Part shown: positions 10,996 to 22,599 of the stretch, in pieces
Numbering within the stretch: position 1 is the first letter of the stretch
Layout: each line of letters begins with the position of its first letter
Assembly: GCA_011109175.1 (NCBI GenBank)
Contig: RDEW01000015.1
Location: 770,868 to 834,867, forward strand
Reading direction: 5' to 3'
Source of the DNA: Dicyema japonicum
Lineage: Eukaryota > Dicyemida > Rhombozoa > Dicyemidae
Length of the DNA: 64,000 nt
Made by a program: the position numbers and the translations under genes
Notes under the pieces: model-generated
Told to the model about the DNA's origin: nothing
Database searches by the model: none
The model's input: only the letters and a program-made list of their open reading frames with translations

Positions 10996-13040
10996 CTAGG
11001 CTTTCACGGGACATTCCAGCCTCAAAGCTTCTAAATGGTATTTTTGGTATTTGCCGACGATTCCATCCAAGTCAAAAACTACTGGAATTAGATACACTTT
11101 TCCTTTTTGAATTAATCCGAGTTCGCTTGCTAAAAGATCATATTTACGTTCCTTCTCGACTTCGACATACTTTAGCGATTGTTGGGATGTTATTCCCACT
11201 TCTATTAGATTTTTTGAATCCTTTATTCTATCGAACACATATATGTCCGGTTTGTTATTTTGTACCCTCATGTCCGTGGCTATTGTTGTATCCACTCGAA
11301 TCTTTATGACTCATTTACAACAATAGACTGGACGGAGTGTGTCTTGAGTCTCCTAGTCTTCTTAATTCCATATTGAAGACACGGCTGCAGATGTATGCAT
11401 TTAACCACCTCATTTGTTTTCCCAGGTAGTCGCTGTTTAACATATGTTTCCACATGGTTGACACTTTTCCTGGAAGAATTAAAGTGACTGCAATTTTCTC
11501 CACCTTTTTTGAAGAATGAATCGCGGTCTTGTATAAGAAACAGCATCCTTCAGATCTTGTAGAATTGTTCCCATGTGATAACCACTGAGATGATTCCCTG
11601 ACGTCGACGTTGATATCATCCAAACGTTCGAAAAGAGTTACATGAAATTGCTTCCTCCGTATTTGTCCGATTAAATATTTCTCCTACAGCTCTTTCAGTA
11701 AGTTCATATGCATAAAAGTTTTTTACCTTCGATTGAGAAATTCTAAGATTGTAGCCACATGTGTTTTCTTTGATTTGTGACCCGTAGAATCCTTGCTTTC
11801 CTAAACAATACTTCGACTTCTCCAGGTCTCGGAAGAATTGTAAAAGAATTTGTTCAGTTTTATGGGTAATGGATACTAATCATCTTCCAGACTCATCTCT
11901 TAGCAGATAGTCATTCTTTGTTTCCACGTTTCAAATGAATCCGATTCTAATTTTCTTTATGCTTTGGTCAATTAGCTCAAATTCTGAAGGTTTTCTATCT
12001 ATGAGCCCAATGTAGTAACTATATGAGAATAAAGCATGTTGGTTTATGGCCTTGAGCATGTTACCCAAGTTCAATCTCTTTTTAACCACATCAAATATTA
12101 GCTTCATTTTTTTCAAGATATTGCTTTTTCTATTCTCTACACACCAAGATATCTATATCCATCCATTCCGTTAAAAAAGTAGCTTCGGATCCAAGGGTTA
12201 ACACATGAGTAGCAGATTTTTCTACATTTTGTTCAAGTCTATCTGTTAGAAAGAATTAACTTCCTTCATCACCATAATCGTTGTGTTTTCCTCTCAAGGG
12301 AATATTTTTAGGTCGTCCATAAATAGCAGGTGGTTTTTTGCATAGCTTCGAGATCCTAGTGGTGGTTGTCGATAACCACTTTTTGGTATTTCGCATTTAG
12401 TATTCTGCTCAGAAGGTCCATTAAAAGCACGAAAATCTGCGGTGACAGAGTCACCCTGCAGTATCCCTCTCTTCATCTTGATTTCCCCAATTTTTTGTGA
12501 TTAAAATTCAATTTAATTTTTTATTTCGTGATCAAGTTTTTTTTACGAATCTACAATTCCGTAAGGGAGTCCAAAGTTATCAGGAACCCGATAAAAGAAG
12601 TCATGATCCACTAAATCGAAAATTTTTAACGTCTATCTACACAGTGACGAAATTATTTCCGCTCTGCTGGTTGATGCAGTGATTAAGTATTGCCTGTTCT
12701 TTAGCCTTTTGACACACCCTTCGGGTTCCCAAATGATTGTTACTGCTTCAATGTAGTCTGACAATTTTCTGTTCACAACTTTCGTAACTACTTTTATAAA
12801 TTGGGCATACATGTAGTTCCGGTGTAGAACCACTCATCTGGAGTATACTTTCCGTGTATCAACTTGGAGATTTCTTCACAGAGGTGGTCATGAATTGAGG
12901 TGAATTTTTTGAAAAAGAAGTTGTGCACCCAATCAAATTCTCTAGCTCTCCAGTTCAGGAGCTGTTTAATTTCTTCAACGATGTATTCTTTGCTAAATTC
13001 TGAAAATGTGTCTTCTGCGCCGGTCACTCGTTTGTTCATA
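10996..13040 (-). mobile_element. LINE-C, R4/Dong-like non-LTR retrotransposon with restriction-like endonuclease, degenerate
   Basis: Reading on the minus strand from 13040: pieces resembling an R4-type RT start (EISKLIHGKYTPDEWFYTG, then WEPEGCVKRLKNRQ), then the RT palm with GILQGDSVTADF (motif B) and HLLFMDDLKIF (motif C), then after a gap a Cys/His region (11300-11620) and the C-terminal nuclease NKPDIYVFD...LIEVGITSQ...VEVEKERKYDLLA. The PD...E.GI pattern is that of the PD-(D/E)XK restriction-like endonuclease used by R2/R4-type elements to nick target DNA. Several stops and frameshifts show the copy is dead. The nuclease frame at 10996-11295 is still open. Confidence 0.72.
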
Positions 13041-15943
13041 AATTATTTTCATTTCTCTTCTGTTTTTTCGAAATATTCTCCCAAAATAAAAGACCAGCAT
13101 TCTTTAAGTTTAAATAAAAATTCAGCATTCATTAAGTTTAAGCCATAAAATATCTTCGAATGACTTCAAATCACCAATTATGTTTTTTGAATTCCTTCCT
13201 AGATTCATGGATTCTAAGTTTTTTCTCCACACTCTTTATGCCATCCTGAAAACAAGCTCAGATTCTCTAGAATTTACCCTTCTTTGACTTTCGACATCCA
13301 TATTGGCAAAACATGTCCCTCGTTTCATCGTCATATCTTTGACTTCCTCTCAGTCCGGTAAGCTCTGTAGTGTGTTCGAGCTGCTTCTGTTTTGTAAGTT
13401 TGGCTTCCATAAAGTGAATCCAATCGCACTTTTTTTGGTTATCTTATGAGAACCTCATATCCCCGCTTTTTTAATTTTTTACCCCAAGATCACCGGATTA
13501 GAAAAGTTAAAAGTTAACTACTAACTAAGTGATCCCGGTTTTCCGGGTTCTGGCTCTCGTTCGGGGTCCTCGAAGATCCAACAGAATTGGTAGAAACGGG
13601 GACGGTCTCATTCTCCATAGATTTCCCGCATTTTCTAGATAGTCAGATATAGAGAGTGAAAGCGGACAGCCGGTTTTCATTGCCCACTGTAGAAATGACT
13701 TCACTCTCCACCTTAGGTGTTCTTTAACATTCAATACGTTATCCACAGTTTTCTTATTTATTATTTTCAAGGCAGCAAGTTGTGCGGCTTCTAATTTTTG
13801 AGACGACGATTCAGAAATCATCGAGCTCCAGGAAGGACATGCGTATTCGATTACTGGCAGTATGTATTGTCTGTAAATTTTCTGTAGTAAGAAGGTGTTG
13901 CGCCCGATTGGTGATCGGGACAAAATTTTCAATATGTTGGTCCTCCTCCTGACCTTGGTAATAACGTCATTGACGTGTTGGCCGAATGTCAAGAGAGTAT
14001 CCAACTTTAATCCTAGTATTGTTGGAGACTTATTCATAGGAATTTCATATCCAAACAATTTGATTTTGGGAGAGTATAATGATCTTCTATATGTAGAGAA
14101 AATTTTTATAAACGACTTTCCTGTAGAAACTTCCAGTCGATTTAATATGAGCCAATGTTCCAACATACTAATATAACTTTGAAGTTTTATGCCTGCCTTC
14201 TCATAGTTAGAGTCTCTCGTCGAAAGAACAATTTCATCTGCGTATAAGAGTATTAATGTATCGGGATCGTCTTTGGTGTACAGGTTGAAGAGCAGGAGAG
14301 AGGTGAACCTTGAGGGACACTATTCGGCAATAAACGGGATTTAGATTTTCTGTTGTCTGACATCACTTGTCCTCTTCTTCCACTTAAAAAGTTCGACAGC
14401 CTTCTTTTAATGTTTGGATTTATAAAAGTGTTAAAAATTTTTTCTATAAGCAGCGTCCGGAAAACGGAGTCGAATGCTTTCTTAATTCTATTGAAGCCAT
14501 TATGGTCCTTTTATGTGGATTTGGATAAGAGAATCCATCAGAAATATATTGAGTTAATTTTGTTAAGTGAGTCGTAGTAGATTGATTTTCACGGAATCCA
14601 TGCTGGAATACTCGATTTGGTACAATATTTTTGATTCGTGTTAAGATTAATTTTTTTTAAATTCGGGACATTGCACATAGTATAGAAATTGGACGATAAG
14701 AAGAGGGATCGTTTGCAGGTTTGTTTGGCTTCCGAATTGGCAGAATTATGGATTTCTTCCATATAGAAGGTATCATATTATTGTTCACAGATATAGTATA
14801 AACGTATGATAGGAATTTGGTTGCTTTTTCACCAAGGTGTTTCAGTTCCATCATCGAGACATTGTCAGCACCTCGGGAACGGGAGTTTTTGGCATCCATG
14901 ATTGCGTTTCGAACTTCTTGTGGAGTAAAGACAATCAAATCATATGATGGATACAACTTCTTCTTGTAGACTCTGTGTTCCCTCGAGAAATTTTTATGGC
15001 TGATTGCGACATAGTGCTTCATTAAAATATTTGGGTCGATGTTGCTACATTCCTGTCCGTGGAGGACTTTCTCAGAGCCTTCATTGCAACGTCTCAAATA
15101 TTTAATTTTCCTCCATATCAGCGTCTCGGATGTATTTGGCGATAGAGAATCAATAAGTGATGTCCATCGCTTTTTGATTCTAGACTTGGTAACTTGTTTA
15201 ATTTGTATATTCAAGAATTTCATTTTTTGGAAATCGTCATTTGATAATTCCTTTTGCTTCTTTAATTTATTTCTTTCTCTGATAAGTGTTTTTGTGTGCA
15301 TATTATAATAGGTATTCCTTGTTTGATGGCATCCCATTGGAATAAATAGTTTTCTTGCTTTGAGTATAATGTCCGTGAAAGTTTTGATCATGTGGTCAAT
15401 TGATGAGAATCCCAATGTGTAAAATACTTCCATATTGGTGTCGATGTAATTAGAGAAATTGGATTAATCTGCGCTTTCAAAATTTAAAAAAGTGGAATTC
15501 TGTCTGATAAATTTATTTTCAGTGTTGATTTTCATCATAATAGGGTTGTGATCACTTCTTAGTTCATATTTTACAGTCCAGTTGATGAGGGGAAACATTG
15601 ATGAGGAACATAAGGAGAGGTCAGGGGATGTAGGTTTGTCTCCTTTTCGAGTAGGTGTTCTTGTGTTGTTTTTGGTGTTATTCAATATACAAAATTGTCC
15701 CAAGTTTCTGGCCAGTAGATTTCCTCTACTCTGTGGTTTCTGGCCTTCATACCATAATTGATGATTGGCATTGATGTCACCGCATAGTATTACGTTTTTG
15801 AGGTTTGAGAAAATCTGTAGGTTAGGGTAGTACCCACTTGGACAGGATGTAGTAGGGGAATATATACATTGACAATATTTATAGTTTTCCTAGGAATTCT
15901 AACATTTATGCCAATTAGTTCCTAGGGGTCATCTTCTCTTGGA

Positions 15944-15983
15944 CTAGAGCAATGTCAACTTCATTAGAGCAATGTCAACTTCA
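15944..15983. repeat. 20-bp tandem duplication
   Basis: The unit 'tagagcaatgtcaacttcat' occurs twice in direct succession inside the LINE-A endonuclease region. It is a local duplication in a dead element. Confidence 0.85.
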
Positions 15984-16056
15984 TTATGAGTAAGTGGCGG
16001 ACTTCCAGAACCTTGTTTCGTATTCCGTTGATATTGATCTGGACCAGGTTGATTTC

Positions 16057-16083
16057 AGGGCCTGGGTTGGATTCGACGTCACC
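16057..16083 (-). other. 2A ribosome-skipping motif GDVESNPGP in LINE-A
   Basis: The nine codons read GDVESNPGP, an exact match to the D(V/I)E(S/T)NPG|P consensus that makes the ribosome skip a peptide bond between Gly and Pro. It is preceded by a hydrophobic stretch (GFPGLFLC), as in working 2As. It lies about 40 residues after the start Met and directly before the endonuclease domain. Skipping would release a short leader from the EN-RT polyprotein. 2A-like sequences are known in some non-LTR retrotransposons, and function here is inferred. Confidence 0.85.
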
Positions 16084-16288
16084 ACACAAAAAGAGACCTG
16101 GAAAACCATCCTCCTTCATAGATAGGGATACGAAAGTGTAGTTCTTTTCAACATCATGTGATGCACAACACCACCATACAGGTGAACCACGCGGCATTTT
16201 AAATCATATCCCCGCTGTCCAACATAAATGATATCCGTAATATCGTTTATATAAATAATACTGTACTTTACGTAAAAAAATTAAAAAT

Positions 16289-16527
16289 TATTCCAAAGAC
16301 CAAGGGTAACCAAACTTACTAATCCTTGATCCTGACTCGTTCCAGCATTCCAGAACATGTCTCCAGGTAACGATGTTGTCCCCGGAGAAGAAGAATTAGA
16401 TCCTCTTGATGCCGGCCAAGCATTAAGCGTCTTCCTCAGAAGGGTGGATCCGATGACGTCATCGGAAAGAAGGAAAACAATTTATGTCACCTAGCCACAT
16501 AGCACCACATGGCTTCATGCGGCCAAA
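16289..16527 (-). repeat. SINE-B copy or LINE-A 5' region
   Basis: Minus-strand copy of the repeat at 10270-10540. Shared landmarks are 'gccggcatcaagaggatc', 'ggaacgagtc' and 'gtttggttacccttggtc'. It lies directly upstream of the LINE-A start codon in the same orientation, so it is either that element's 5' untranslated part or a short element inserted there. Confidence 0.65.
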
Positions 16528-16899
16528 TAAAATTTTTTTACAAAAAGAATAATAATTTGAGAAATAATAATGATAATGAAATGCAGGTAGTTTTAAGATA
16601 CACTATTCATCCAAAAGAGTTGTTGATAAAAAAAATCAATTATATCTCATTTTTGTTACTAACGTTAAACGCTGAAACAGATTATAGCGTTCTGTACACA
16701 AATTAATCAAATCGATCTTAGGAACCTCAGGAATTGAAGATATATAACTCCTCCCTTGGTTTTCATTTATCTTCATTCCCTTCAAGTGAAGGAATAATGT
16801 GGATACTATGACAGTAACTACCAAAAGTAAATGCTACCGACTCCTTTTTCGGTGTCATCAAAAAGTCTTCTCTTGGAGTCTTAAAATTATCATCTAACT

Positions 16900-17640
16900 A
16901 TAAAAAATGAGTCACTATTCTGTGACAATCTTATGGTCAGTTCCCGTTTCCAAGGTCATTAAGTAAGAGATCTCTGATATATGCAAACGAAGTCCTACTG
17001 TATGATGTGTCAAGATCGAGAATGATCTCGGAAAAGAGACGCAATGTGTATTTGGAATAGATAAAATCCTGGTGGGTCTCAAAGGATTAAAACTGTCAGA
17101 AGAAAAATCTAATGAAATGAGGTTTTTCGGTCAAAATGGAATAGGAAATCGATAAGAATCCTTATGAGGAATAAATATTGTGAGATCCCTGAAGTATCTC
17201 GGAACAGCTATTGAGAAAACTGGGAGTACATTATGTGAATTTAAACTCATAAAAAAGAAAGCACACTATGCGATTTTGTGAATGAGGAAATTAAGACTCA
17301 AAACAGATATGTTTTTTTTATTTTTTACGTACGATCATTCCATCACCCTTTTATGAACTGGAAGGATGGTATTACACTGCATACAAGGAGCGTTTTATCT
17401 TGCCTTTTGAAAAATCAAAGAGAACAGGGATCAAGATTGCCCTGTGCAAAAAGGCTCGACGAGAAGTAAGATGATGATTTATTAGTGATGTCGATCAGAG
17501 ATACAGCAGAGAAAAGGATGACAAACTTCCTAAAAAGGGATTCCATAATTGACTCTTACGTCGCAGCTCGGAATAAATCATAAGAGAGATCTGAGACCGC
17601 AAGGGAGAGTCCAAGCTATGGCAGGACTGGTGGTGAGAAG
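16900..17640 (+). mobile_element. Non-LTR RT fragment, degenerate
   Basis: Plus-strand frames carry KYLGTAIEKTG and a stretch KKKAHYAIL.MRKLRLK that recurs at 32960-33050. The KYLG motif follows the catalytic site in many LINE reverse transcriptases. The frames are short and broken. I cannot assign it to one of the four families. Confidence 0.45.
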
Positions 17641-17878
17641 CCAATTAATACCCTCTTTAATTTCCTCTTTAATAAAGTCTGTTAAAGTTTAAAGTGTGAC
17701 AATTAAACAATTCTTATGGCATATGTCGGTATAAAAAATTAAATATAACAAATTTGATTTTTCTATGATAATTATATTCTTCGAAAAGAATTATTGTTCG
17801 TTAAACCATTGATGTTGGATAAAACTTGAAAATAGATGTTTTCTCTAACAAAGAATAATTTTGTCGAAAATAGTGTTG

Positions 17879-18091
17879 ATGGCGCCATGTAGATGTCTAG
17901 AAAATTCAAATGCTTTACAGCATTTTTTAAGAATTATGCCCAGCAATAATCTTGTTTCCAAAATTATGTTTATTGAACTTAACCTTAAATATTGTCATAA
18001 AAACTATAAAATAAAATTTAACAGTAATTATGACCTATTATTTAAGAAATTTTGCATTGATGATGATGTCTATTATTTCATTGAAATTTAA
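17879..18091 (+). CDS. Small hypothetical ORF
   Basis: An ATG-started frame of 70 codons (MAPCRCLENSNALQHFL... CIDDDVYYFIEI) in AT-rich DNA. Residue use looks more protein-like than its surroundings, but no intron or motif supports it and the family is unknown. It could be the last exon of an undetected gene or chance. Confidence 0.25.
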   Translation: MAPCRCLENSNALQHFLRIMPSNNLVSKIMFIELNLKYCHKNYKIKFNSNYDLLFKKFCIDDDVYYFIEI

Positions 18092-18574
18092 AAATTAAAT
18101 TGACTTAGGTTAGGTGGTTACAAAAATTTTCGCCTTATAATGCATTGAACAGATTAGTCGCTTTGTATGATACAATTATAGACTTTCTGAAAATTAGGAG
18201 ATGATAGCTACGATTTTAATGAATTACAGAGAAAAATTATTTGAGTTGGGTTTTTCTACACTTAATGAGGTTAGAAGAAATTAAGGACTACTTTAAGTAT
18301 TTTGATGTTGCAAAGCGATCGCCGTAACAATAATAGATGCTAAAAGAATAATAAATTTTTATGGATAAAATCGATTTTTATTATTATTTTCAAGAAAATT
18401 AAAATTTGCCAATTTCCTGAATTATAAAAAGTTGCAGAGTATGAATTTGGAAATTTATACATCGCACTTATCATAACTCAAAACTGAACTTCTTTTCATG
18501 ATTTTCTTTATTTTAATACTCCACAGTGGATGAGTATTATATTAAATTGTTAAAAAAGCACTCTCGAGAAAACA

Positions 18575-19020
18575 TAAAATTAGTTAAGCTTCCATTGTGC
18601 CGTACTCCGAATCATCCTCTCCGTTAGCTTCGACCATGATCTTCTGTTGAGCATTAGTTCTCTTAGGTAGTCCAGGTCGTCCACCATTCCATTATAAAGT
18701 CAGATGCTGTCCACACCCTTGTACGTAGTGAATCAGGTCCTGATGACGATGGACTGCAAATCCGAGACCATAATGTCGGCAAACCGACGGGAGGATAAAA
18801 ATGTAGAATTTTCCAAACAGTTCTGTACACTGTACGGTCGTTTTTGTCTCTTGTAGACAGCAGACAGAGACCTCATATTTGGTTAGATCCCACACCAGTT
18901 GGTGTTTCTAGTAAAGTTGATTAAGTTTTCTGCAATTGAAAGATCCCAGAGTAGACGAAGAAATCGGTATGGAATACGAATATGCCATAGTGCGATAGAG
19001 GTGTCGTCCAATAAGGATGA
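18575..19020 (-). mobile_element. Short internally deleted LINE-B derivative
   Basis: On the minus strand the 5' part encodes a piece of the LINE-B endonuclease (WDLTKYEVSVCCLQETK, HYGLGFAVHRHQDL). Near 18690 it jumps straight to the LINE-B C-terminal end (DDLDYLRELMLNRRSW, matching DDLDSMRALARNRGAW of the full-length element). Nearly the whole RT is absent. The copy at 32345-32805 has the same structure. I read these as a non-autonomous family spread by LINE-B proteins. Confidence 0.75.
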
Positions 19021-19237
19021 TACGTTAGATAATTGATTTATTCAAATCCAAAATTTCAAAACTCTGATTCCGAATTAGAGAGGAAATAATAAACATCAAA
19101 AATAATACATCTTATGATTAGTTTTGACAGGATTCGAAGATTATAGAACAATTTCCAAAATTGTGTAATTCGATCTCTAGATAATCTTGTACTTGCAAAC
19201 CTTATATCTTCTTAAGAGAGGATACATCTCACTTAGT

Positions 19238-22200
19238 TAATTATTATTATTATTTAAGCACTTCACAAGAGCCATACTAATTATAGCCCCGCATGTGCAG
19301 CAAAAGAAACAAGGTTAGATGTCATCCTTTTCCATGCTCCTCTGTTCCTAGCCAAGGCTCTCATGCTGTCCAGGTCGTCGGCATTTGTTAGATTTTTTTA
19401 TACTGACCAGGTCTTTTTGTAAGACTATTGGCAGTGTTGTTCTTGGTCTTCCCGATAGCGGCCTTCTTGACTAACATAGTATGTTTCCATAGATATGTTC
19501 GGTGGGGAAGTTAATTCCATCCTCAGCACGTGTCCGAAGAGCCTCCATCGGGATTCCAGTACTTCTAAGCTGATAGGTCTAGTGCTGCATCTCTTATATA
19601 AAGCATTCCTAGATATTCTCGTAGGCCAAGTAGTTCCTGTTATTTTTCTCAGCTGACCTCTGTGGAACGAGTCTAGTTTTTTCATATCCGCTGATGAGGT
19701 CGCCCAAGTTCCAGCGTTATATAAAAGTACGGGTTTTATGAATGAGTCGTATAGTAGGATTCTCATTTTCGTGTCGATGCCTTTTTGATTGAGCCATAAA
19801 TTCTTCAGTTTATATAACGCAGCATTGGCTAGAGTTTTCCTACGTAAAATATCTTCGCTATCTCCCATAAGTGAACCGAGTTTCTTTACTTGTCGCCACT
19901 TCTCTTCTAGGACGTTACTCATCCTTCTTATCTCTGTGAGTTCTGTTTTTTCTCTGTTCACAGTAAGAAACCATTTCCCTAGTACATCTGGTGCTTTTTC
20001 TAATAGGTTTTCCAGGACCTCTTTGTCTTCAGAAATTAGGTCTACATCGTCCGCGTAGATTACTTCTTCCGTCTTTCCTTGGTATGACGGTCTAAGTTCC
20101 CTCATAGCGGCTTCCAAATAAATTGTGAATAGTAGAGGAGAAAGAGAGTCTCCTTGTGGAGTGCCCGTATTTGTTTCAAATTTTCTTGAATAGGTTTTTC
20201 CGACTCTCACAAGGAGCTCAGTGTTAGAAAGTAGAATTCGGATCATCCTTAGACTCGATTCATCAAGAAATCCGCCCAGTACCCCCATTAATTTGTTCCT
20301 GTTAACCGTATCAAAAGCTCTTGATAGATCAATTCCCAAAATATTGGTGGCGTTACGGTATCTTTGATATGTTGCACACCTCCATCTGTGACTCCAGACC
20401 GCATCAGCTGTGGATCTCCCTTCTCGAAAACCACTTTGACTATCTGGTAGGTATTTGTAAGCAGGTCCTTTTATTCGTTCAAGCACAATGTTTGCCAAGA
20501 CTTTGCGTAATGAATTTAGTAGTATGATGGGTCGCAAATTTTCGAGCGGTCCTCTGTTTTTGTTAGTTTTTTGTATGGGGATTAGTAGTCCCGTACCCAG
20601 AGGTAGAGTTGAGTTAGTTGAAAACATTTCATTTAGTAGTGTAGCGATTTTTTCAAAAAGGAGGTCAGGGCCGTATTTCAGTAGTTCTGGGTTTATCGCA
20701 TCTGGTCCGGGGCTTCTGTTATTCTTGAGTTTTCGGCAGGCCGTTTTGATTTCCTCGGCCGTGATTGGTATCTTAAGGGGTCTTGGCCTTCCATCAAATG
20801 GGTGGATTTCTATGGTTTTGATGTTGAAAAGCTTCTCAAAGTGAGCCGCGATGGCTTCAGTTTGTTCTTTGGTGTTCAGTATCAGCTTACCGTTCTCGTC
20901 TTTTATGGTTAGTCGACTTCGGTTTGTTCGCCGCAGCAAACGGCACACTTTGTTTACTTCTTCTATACAGGAGGCTATTTCTTCTATGAAAAGCTTCTTG
21001 TTCAGACCCTTTATTTTTCTTCTGACACGTTGTCTTTCGCCTTGAAGGGCTTTTATCGCATTAGTGTCAGTGGCATTTGATTTTCTCATATTTATTTCTT
21101 TTAGACTTTTCGCAAGCTCAGGAACATCTGGATGAATAGCCTTCAGGTGCATTTTACTATTCTCCCTTTTGCCAAGACATGCTTCAGCAGCTTCGTTGAT
21201 GGTGTCCTTTGTGCGTTTCCAGGCGTCTTCTAGCGTGGTATCCACCAATACGTCCTGCAAATTAGTCTGAATGTATTGTTGATATCTCTCAGTAGTCTCC
21301 GGTTGAGAAATCAGCCTTTCAGTCGCGTAGTCGCCTCTGATTTTCTCAAATTCGTGATTTTTTGCATTCCTGTATTTATGGCATGTTTTTTCAGGGTGAA
21401 GGTCGCAATAACCATCTTGTGGTCGCTGACAGTCGTCGAGCCTTCATATGAACGTGCGTTTACTAGAAGGTGTTTGTCTTTAGCCCGGCATATGACATAA
21501 TCGATTTGGTTGTATATTGGGACCAGCTTTCCTTCTGAGTTCCTTCGCTTCCCCATCCACGTAGTTTTGTGGCAGGCAGGATGCGTAAATGCAGTATTGC
21601 ATAGGAAAAGGTTGTTTGCCATACAAAAGTGACCAAGTATTGTCCCGGGTAAATTTCTTATTCCACGTCCATGTTCTCCCAAGAAAACATCATCCGGGTT
21701 ATTCTTCATCCCGACTTTTGCATTCAAATCACCAGCAATGAGTATTAGTGATGACGACTCATATTCGTTGTACGTCCGTAACAGTGTTGAATAGAAGTCG
21801 TCTAGTTCTGTCGGATCTTTCGCTACTCTCCCGCAGTGTGGCGCATAAACATTTACAATTGTCAGAAAGCTCTTCGAAGGAGGTAAGTCGTTTAGCCGGA
21901 TTTGTATAACACAGATCCTGTCATTCACACTCCATATACGGTGGACTGCACTTGTCAACTTTGAGTGGATGGCAAATCCAAGTCCATAATGTTTTGAGTC
22001 GCTCGGCTGACATATAATTCGATATTCGCCAAAGTTTTCATCAAGGCTACAAGTAACTTTCGTCTCTTGTAGACACCCAATAGATACGTCGTATCTCTCC
22101 AGGTCATCACAGAGAATCTTCCTCGACCAGGTCGTAGATAAGCCTCTAGCATTGAACGTAAGGACTTTTAGACGAGATGCATCCCTTTGTATCCATTGCC

Positions 22201-22262
22201 TTTTAGACATTTTTCTCAATTGCGATCCAATCAAGAAACGAGGCACGTCACCACCTCACCAA
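19238..22262 (-). mobile_element. LINE-B, near-intact non-LTR retrotransposon with (TAA)n tail
   Basis: Element of about 3.0 kb. Its 5' end near 22262 ('cgtcaccacctcaccaaaaa' on the plus strand) matches the 5' end of the short derivative at 32805. One long protein encodes endonuclease then RT. The minus-strand 3' end is a run of TAA/ATA repeats (plus strand 'attattattatt' at 19238-19254), as in the other LINE-B copies. It is the best preserved autonomous element in the window and the probable source of the 5'-truncated copies at 46542-48002 and 49454-49968. Confidence 0.88.
19310..22246 (-). CDS. LINE-B endonuclease/reverse transcriptase polyprotein
   Basis: The protein starts MPRFLIGSQLRKMSK at 22246. 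Endonuclease motifs are TFNARGLSTTW, CLQETKV, LIAGDLNAKVG and TTVSDHKMV. RT motifs are NRSPGPDAINPELLKYGP, LRPIILLNSLRKV, SQSGFREGRSTAD, LGIDLSRAFDTVN (A), TGTPQGDSLSPLLF (B) and VIYADDVDL (C, catalytic Asps intact). The C-terminus has RWRLFGHVLRM. The EN frame (21311-22246) and RT frame (19425-21260) join after one missing base near 21320 (EATT to ERLISQP). A second shift near 19450 moves to GRPRTTLPIVLQKDL, and a third near 19395 to DDLDSMRALARNRGAW, ending ...SFAAHAGL. With those repaired the protein would be near 970 residues, so the element may be recently active or merely mis-sequenced. Confidence 0.85.
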
Positions 22263-22599
22263 AAAGTTAATGATTATTGAATTATTTGTAAAACTATTCG
22301 TTAACGAGCTAAACAAAAATTCAGAATTAAACTATTTAAAATTGATTGGCTGCATTAATTTATTCTCTTTCGTTTTGAGCCATTCCTTAGCTTTCTAACT
22401 GCAATCTCTTGGTCACTATCAGCAATCTGATCTTCACTTTATCATTGTTGTTCAATAGGCACGATTCCGTCATCCTCAACTTGTTCTAGAGACTTTCGTT
22501 ATAGGAATTGAATGACCTCATTAACATCACTCTATTGAAAGTTCATCCCATGTCGGTACTCCACTAACATGCTTTCAAGAAATTTTTTTAACATAATAG

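Larger units (their letters stand above)
13510..16200 (-). mobile_element. LINE-A: AP endonuclease/RT retrotransposon with N-terminal 2A peptide, degenerate
   Basis: The ORF begins with ATG at 16197 (MPRGSPVWWCCASHD) and passes a 2A motif at 16057-16083. It then enters an apurinic-type endonuclease: INLVQININGIRNK, CGDINANHQLW near 15770, LRSDHNPI near 15550. The RT follows: DPSSYRPISIL (14680), HGFRENQSTTTHL (14600), KKAFDSV (14480), NSVPQGSPLS (14330) and motif C as LLYADEIVLS near 14250. The thumb is open at 13525-14166 (ILGLKLDTLLTFGQHV, ILPVIEYACPSW). This order is typical of CR1/L2/jockey-type elements. YADE in place of YADD and many frameshifts make this copy inactive. The 3' end carries 'gggatcacttagttagtag', shared with several short repeats in the window. 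Confidence 0.85.

Noticed and set aside
16050-16197. The 2A motif as evidence of an integrated picorna-like virus
   Set aside because: It is directly followed by an AP-endonuclease and a LINE-type RT in the same orientation. No viral domain is present.
19789-21045. Several plus-strand frames opposite LINE-B
   Set aside because: They are antisense shadows of the highly conserved LINE-B RT frame.
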